Of a stretch of DNA of 25,700 bases, positions 23,231 to 25,700 are shown piece after piece. The notes beneath the pieces are model-generated. The model saw nothing but the letters and a program-made list of their open reading frames with translations, did not search any database and had not been told where the DNA came from. Position 1 is the stretch's first letter; each line of letters opens with the position of its first letter. The stretch is from GCA-2698665 sp038101125 (GTDB lineage: Bacteria; Pseudomonadota; Gammaproteobacteria; GCA-002705445; GCA-002716945). Position numbers and translations under genes: made by a program. The stretch is taken from assembly GCA_038101125.1 (NCBI GenBank), contig JAYNVZ010000014.1, positions 1 through 25,700 on the forward strand, given 5' to 3'.

Positions 23231-25133
23231 TATGCGCAATCTTCTTGTTTTTGTTTTGCATATAAAAATCTATAATATCTCTAGCTATTGGCGCCGCAGT
23301 CGAGGAACCTCCGCCACCATGTTCAACAATAACTGTAACTACTATTTCAGGGGCTTCATATGGAGCATAACTTATAAATAAAGCATGATCCTGTAATATT
23401 TTTTTATCAGATTTTCCTGCATCCAGATTATAGACTTGTGCAGTTCCAGTTTTTCCAGCATATTCTATATTAGCAACTTTTCTCATATTTGAAGCTGTAC
23501 CAACATTCTTTTCATTGACTACCCTCCACATTGCATGCTTGACTATGTCTAGATAATTTTCATCTTCAAGCACTGTAGTAAATTTATTATCATGAGGATT
23601 ATAATTAAATATTTCTCTAGTTGAACTGCTCTTATAGCCTTTCAGTAAATGAGGAGTATAAGTGCTGCCATTAGTCGCCAAAACTGATGTGGCCAAAGTT
23701 AACTGAATTGGTGTAGCTAAAAAATAGCCTTGTCCAATTCCAACATTAAGTGTCTCTCCCTGATACCAAGGAAGTTGTTTTGTTTTAGCTTTCCACTCAC
23801 GATCTGGAATTAACCCTGACTTTTCACCATATAAATCAATGTATGTTTTTTGACCAAAACCGAACTTATATAAATTTTCGCTTATAGCATCTATCCCTGT
23901 TAACTGAGCAACTCTATAGAAGAAAACATCGCAAGATTGAGCTAATGCAAAGGATAAATCAGTATCCCCATGCCCAGTTTTCTTCCAGCACTTAAATGGC
24001 CTGCTATGATTCTTCAGTTCATACGCTCCATCACAATTAACTAATTTAGTTGAATCGATGATCTGCTCCTCTAAAGCTACGATGCCTACAAAAGGTTTTA
24101 ATGTAGAACCAGGCGGATATTGACCGGCTATTACTCTATTAATCAACGGTCTTCTTTTATCGGTTATCAATTCATTATATTTTTTTGTAGATATAGATTT
24201 AGTAAAAAGGTTACTGTCATAACCAGGGAAACTAACAAATGATAAAATATCGCCATTATTAGGATCCATAACAATTATCGCTCCCTCTTTTTTATCTACT
24301 TTATTATATATGTATTGCTGAAGGTTAAGATCTAATGTTAGATAAATATCGTCACCTCTTACTGGTTGTTTTTTTTCAATAACTCTAATGACTTTTCCTT
24401 TCGCATCTGTTTCTAGCTTTTCATATCCAGGCTTTCCGGATAAAATATTTTGGTAAAATCTCTCAATTCCCAGTTTTCCGATTTCTGTCATTCCCTCATG
24501 AACTTTTACTACATCTGATTCAATGTCATCATCAGAAACTTTTGCAACATATCCCAGAACATGAGACATAGCATATGGCGATAAGTATCTTCTCTTTGAC
24601 TTTGGCACTAACTCAATCTCTGGTAATACATGCCTATCAACTGCTATCTTAGAGAAATCATCTAATGAAATGTCTTCTAAAATTGTTATGTCTTTCAGGC
24701 GTCTATTTTGAAATTGCTGAGATATTACTTTTATTTGGTTCGGATTGAGGACTAAGAGTTTTTGAAGATTTTGTAGAAAAATTTCTTTATCACTTATTAA
24801 CTCTTTTTTTACAATCAAATTAAAAGTATTAATATTATCAGCAAGAGTTTTTCCATTTCTATCATATATTAGACCTCTAGTAGCTTGGACTGGTCTTATT
24901 CGTATTCTGTTAGAATCTGATTTTACTGTATAATAACTATGCTCAGATACTTGAACTTCATATAATTCATATATATATGTGGTGAAAAAAACAAAGACAA
25001 TCCCAGTTGCAATAAGAGCTCTTAATCTATGAGATCTTCTCTCATTTTCTGCATTACTCATCGGGTCGCGGCTATATTTTTCTTCAAAATTATTGCGTTT
25101 TCTGATAGAGTCTTTTCGAGCTTTTGTTTTCAT
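23223..25133 (-). CDS. mrdA: Penicillin-binding protein 2 (elongasome transpeptidase)
   Basis: Cross-links new peptidoglycan along the cell side wall. The protein is 636 aa, about the usual length. A cytoplasmic N-terminus rich in Lys and Arg (1-38) precedes one membrane helix (about 39-56). The pedestal domain starts with RPVQATRGLIYDRNG, and the transpeptidase motifs are STLK (Ser343, Lys346), SCD (400-402) and KTG (561-563). SCD replaces the commoner SxN, as is normal for PBP2. The N-terminus is about 20 residues longer than E. coli PBP2; an internal ATG (Met25) is an alternative start. No ribosome-binding site is visible before 25133, but a TATAAT box of the 21-bp repeats ends six bases upstream, so a leaderless mRNA is possible. 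It heads the five-gene operon to dat. Confidence 0.95.
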   Translation of the reverse strand: MKTKARKDSIRKRNNFEEKYSRDPMSNAENERRSHRLRALIATGIVFVFFTTYIYELYEVQVSEHSYYTVKSDSNRIRIRPVQATRGLIYDRNGKTLADNINTFNLIVKKELISDKEIFLQNLQKLLVLNPNQIKVISQQFQNRRLKDITILEDISLDDFSKIAVDRHVLPEIELVPKSKRRYLSPYAMSHVLGYVAKVSDDDIESDVVKVHEGMTEIGKLGIERFYQNILSGKPGYEKLETDAKGKVIRVIEKKQPVRGDDIYLTLDLNLQQYIYNKVDKKEGAIIVMDPNNGDILSFVSFPGYDSNLFTKSISTKKYNELITDKRRPLINRVIAGQYPPGSTLKPFVGIVALEEQIIDSTKLVNCDGAYELKNHSRPFKCWKKTGHGDTDLSFALAQSCDVFFYRVAQLTGIDAISENLYKFGFGQKTYIDLYGEKSGLIPDREWKAKTKQLPWYQGETLNVGIGQGYFLATPIQLTLATSVLATNGSTYTPHLLKGYKSSSTREIFNYNPHDNKFTTVLEDENYLDIVKHAMWRVVNEKNVGTASNMRKVANIEYAGKTGTAQVYNLDAGKSDKKILQDHALFISYAPYEAPEIVVTVIVEHGGGGSSTAAPIARDIIDFYMQNKNKKIAHNE

Positions 25134-25139
25134 AACATG

Positions 25140-25202
25140 ATTATATTAAGAGTTCTATTAATTATATTAAGAGTTCTATTAATTATATTAAGAGTTCTAT
25201 TA
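25140..25202. repeat. Three perfect 21-bp tandem repeats between mrdA and hppA
   Basis: Three identical 21-base copies (25140-25160, 25161-25181, 25182-25202) in the divergent region. On the minus strand each copy ends with a perfect TATAAT, giving three equally spaced -10-like boxes toward mrdA; no clear TTGACA lies at the right distance. The 21-base period is two helical turns, so all copies face the same side of the DNA. Confidence 0.9.
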
Positions 25203-25273
25203 AAAGAATATCAAAATTGTGCAAGAACTGATAATTTTATATATATAGTAAAAAAAATTGACCTGGAGCTATT

Positions 25274-25700
25274 ATGTTCAACTTAGACTTATTACCCATT
25301 TACCTTGGTATTATTGGCTTAATCACAGCCTTTTTCCTTTATAAATTTATTCTAGGCTTTTCAGCCGGTGAGGGGAAAATTGTTGAAATTGCAGATGAAA
25401 TTCATCTTGGAGCAATGACTTTTATTAAAAAAGAATATTCAATTATGTTTGTCTTCTCACTTTTGCTCACAGTAGGTGTTTTTGTAGGACTAGGGGCAGA
25501 GAGTACGTTAGCGTTTGTAATTGGAGCACTTTGTTCATCTGCGACAGGATTTATTGGCATGTACACATCAACTAAGGCAAATGTTAGGACAACAAATTCT
25601 GCAAACAAATTTGGCATATCAGAGAGCTTAACAGTGGCTTTTTTTGGCGGATCTATAATGGGTCTGACCGTTGCTGCGATGGGCTTATTAGGTTTAGGGG
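25274..25700 (+). CDS. hppA: Membrane proton-pumping pyrophosphatase, N-terminal part
   Basis: Couples hydrolysis of cytoplasmic pyrophosphate to ion (usually H+) export across the inner membrane. The first 142 residues are in the window; the family is about 670-700 aa, so most, including the pyrophosphate-binding site, lies beyond the right edge. The ATG at 25274 has a GGAG site seven bases upstream. Visible signatures are the first membrane helix (about 5-25), the SAGEGKIVEIADEIHLGA loop, two further helices, and the conserved GALCSSATGFIGMYTSTKAN and GGSIMGLTVA segments. Whether it is K+-dependent or pumps Na+ cannot be read from this part. It diverges from mrdA across the 21-bp repeats. 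Confidence 0.92.
   Translation, partial: MFNLDLLPIYLGIIGLITAFFLYKFILGFSAGEGKIVEIADEIHLGAMTFIKKEYSIMFVFSLLLTVGVFVGLGAESTLAFVIGALCSSATGFIGMYTSTKANVRTTNSANKFGISESLTVAFFGGSIMGLTVAAMGLLGLG

Noticed and set aside
25029..25286. An 85-codon plus-strand reading frame whose middle repeats Arg-Val-Leu-Leu-Ile-Ile
   Set aside because: It is the translation of the antisense of the mrdA start plus the three 21-bp repeats; no ribosome site and no protein-like composition.

Overview
This window looks like a stretch of chromosome from an AT-rich, streamlined gammaproteobacterium, probably free-living and aquatic (the lifestyle and lineage are inference). Gene order is the main clue. The series tyrS / anmK / erpA / bactofilin / argC / hemJ, the pair rppH-HAD phosphatase, the cluster dcd-mrp-metG-rnfB-nth, the pair amgK-murU, and the elongasome operon mrdA-rodA-mltB-dacA-dat all match blocks known from Pseudomonas-type gammaproteobacteria, here brought together in 25 kb. 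Genes are packed tightly, with many ATG/stop overlaps and convergent overlapping stop codons. No stretch above about 300 bases lacks a gene. I saw no tRNA, rRNA, CRISPR array, transposase or phage gene.

Layout. 1-5308: tyrS (cut by the left edge) diverges from anmK; on the minus strand lie argC, a bactofilin, erpA and gltA, the last two behind a good sigma70-type promoter. 5389-7851: hemJ, then convergent rppH, a HAD phosphatase probably acting on histidinol phosphate, a CIA30-domain secreted protein and a small membrane protein. 7863-10658 (minus): mrp, dcd and a FemAB-like GNAT protein. 10763-14320 (plus): metG, a separately encoded tRNA-binding subunit, an RnfB-like ferredoxin without membrane anchor, nth and a small membrane protein, chained by 1- and 8-base overlaps. 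14332-16394: mazG, then amgK-murU. 16395-19034: acylphosphatase, a DUF2182 membrane protein with a Met-rich tandem repeat, a Tat-exported Cys-rich DUF1326 protein, and a divergent small lipoprotein. 19082-25133 (minus): dat, dacA, mltB, rodA, mrdA. 25274-25700: start of a membrane H+-pyrophosphatase gene (hppA), separated from mrdA by three perfect 21-bp repeats.

The strongest theme is the cell wall: recycling (AnmK, AmgK, MurU), elongation (PBP2, RodA), trimming (MltB, DacA), D-amino-acid supply (Dat), a FemAB-like protein and a bactofilin. A second theme is Fe-S biology (ErpA, Mrp, RnfB-like, Nth).

Assembly quality matters here. Three 10-N gaps break anmK, argC and mrp, and one 100-N gap breaks the DUF2182 gene. 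In all four the flanking frames fit an intact gene once the arbitrary N length is ignored. The 100-N gap is flanked by an identical 55-base sequence, so it looks like an unmerged overlap. The most interesting candidates are the Met-rich DUF2182 / Cys-rich DUF1326 envelope pair with a terminator-like hairpin between them, the split methionyl-tRNA synthetase, and the triplicated 21-bp element upstream of the elongasome operon.
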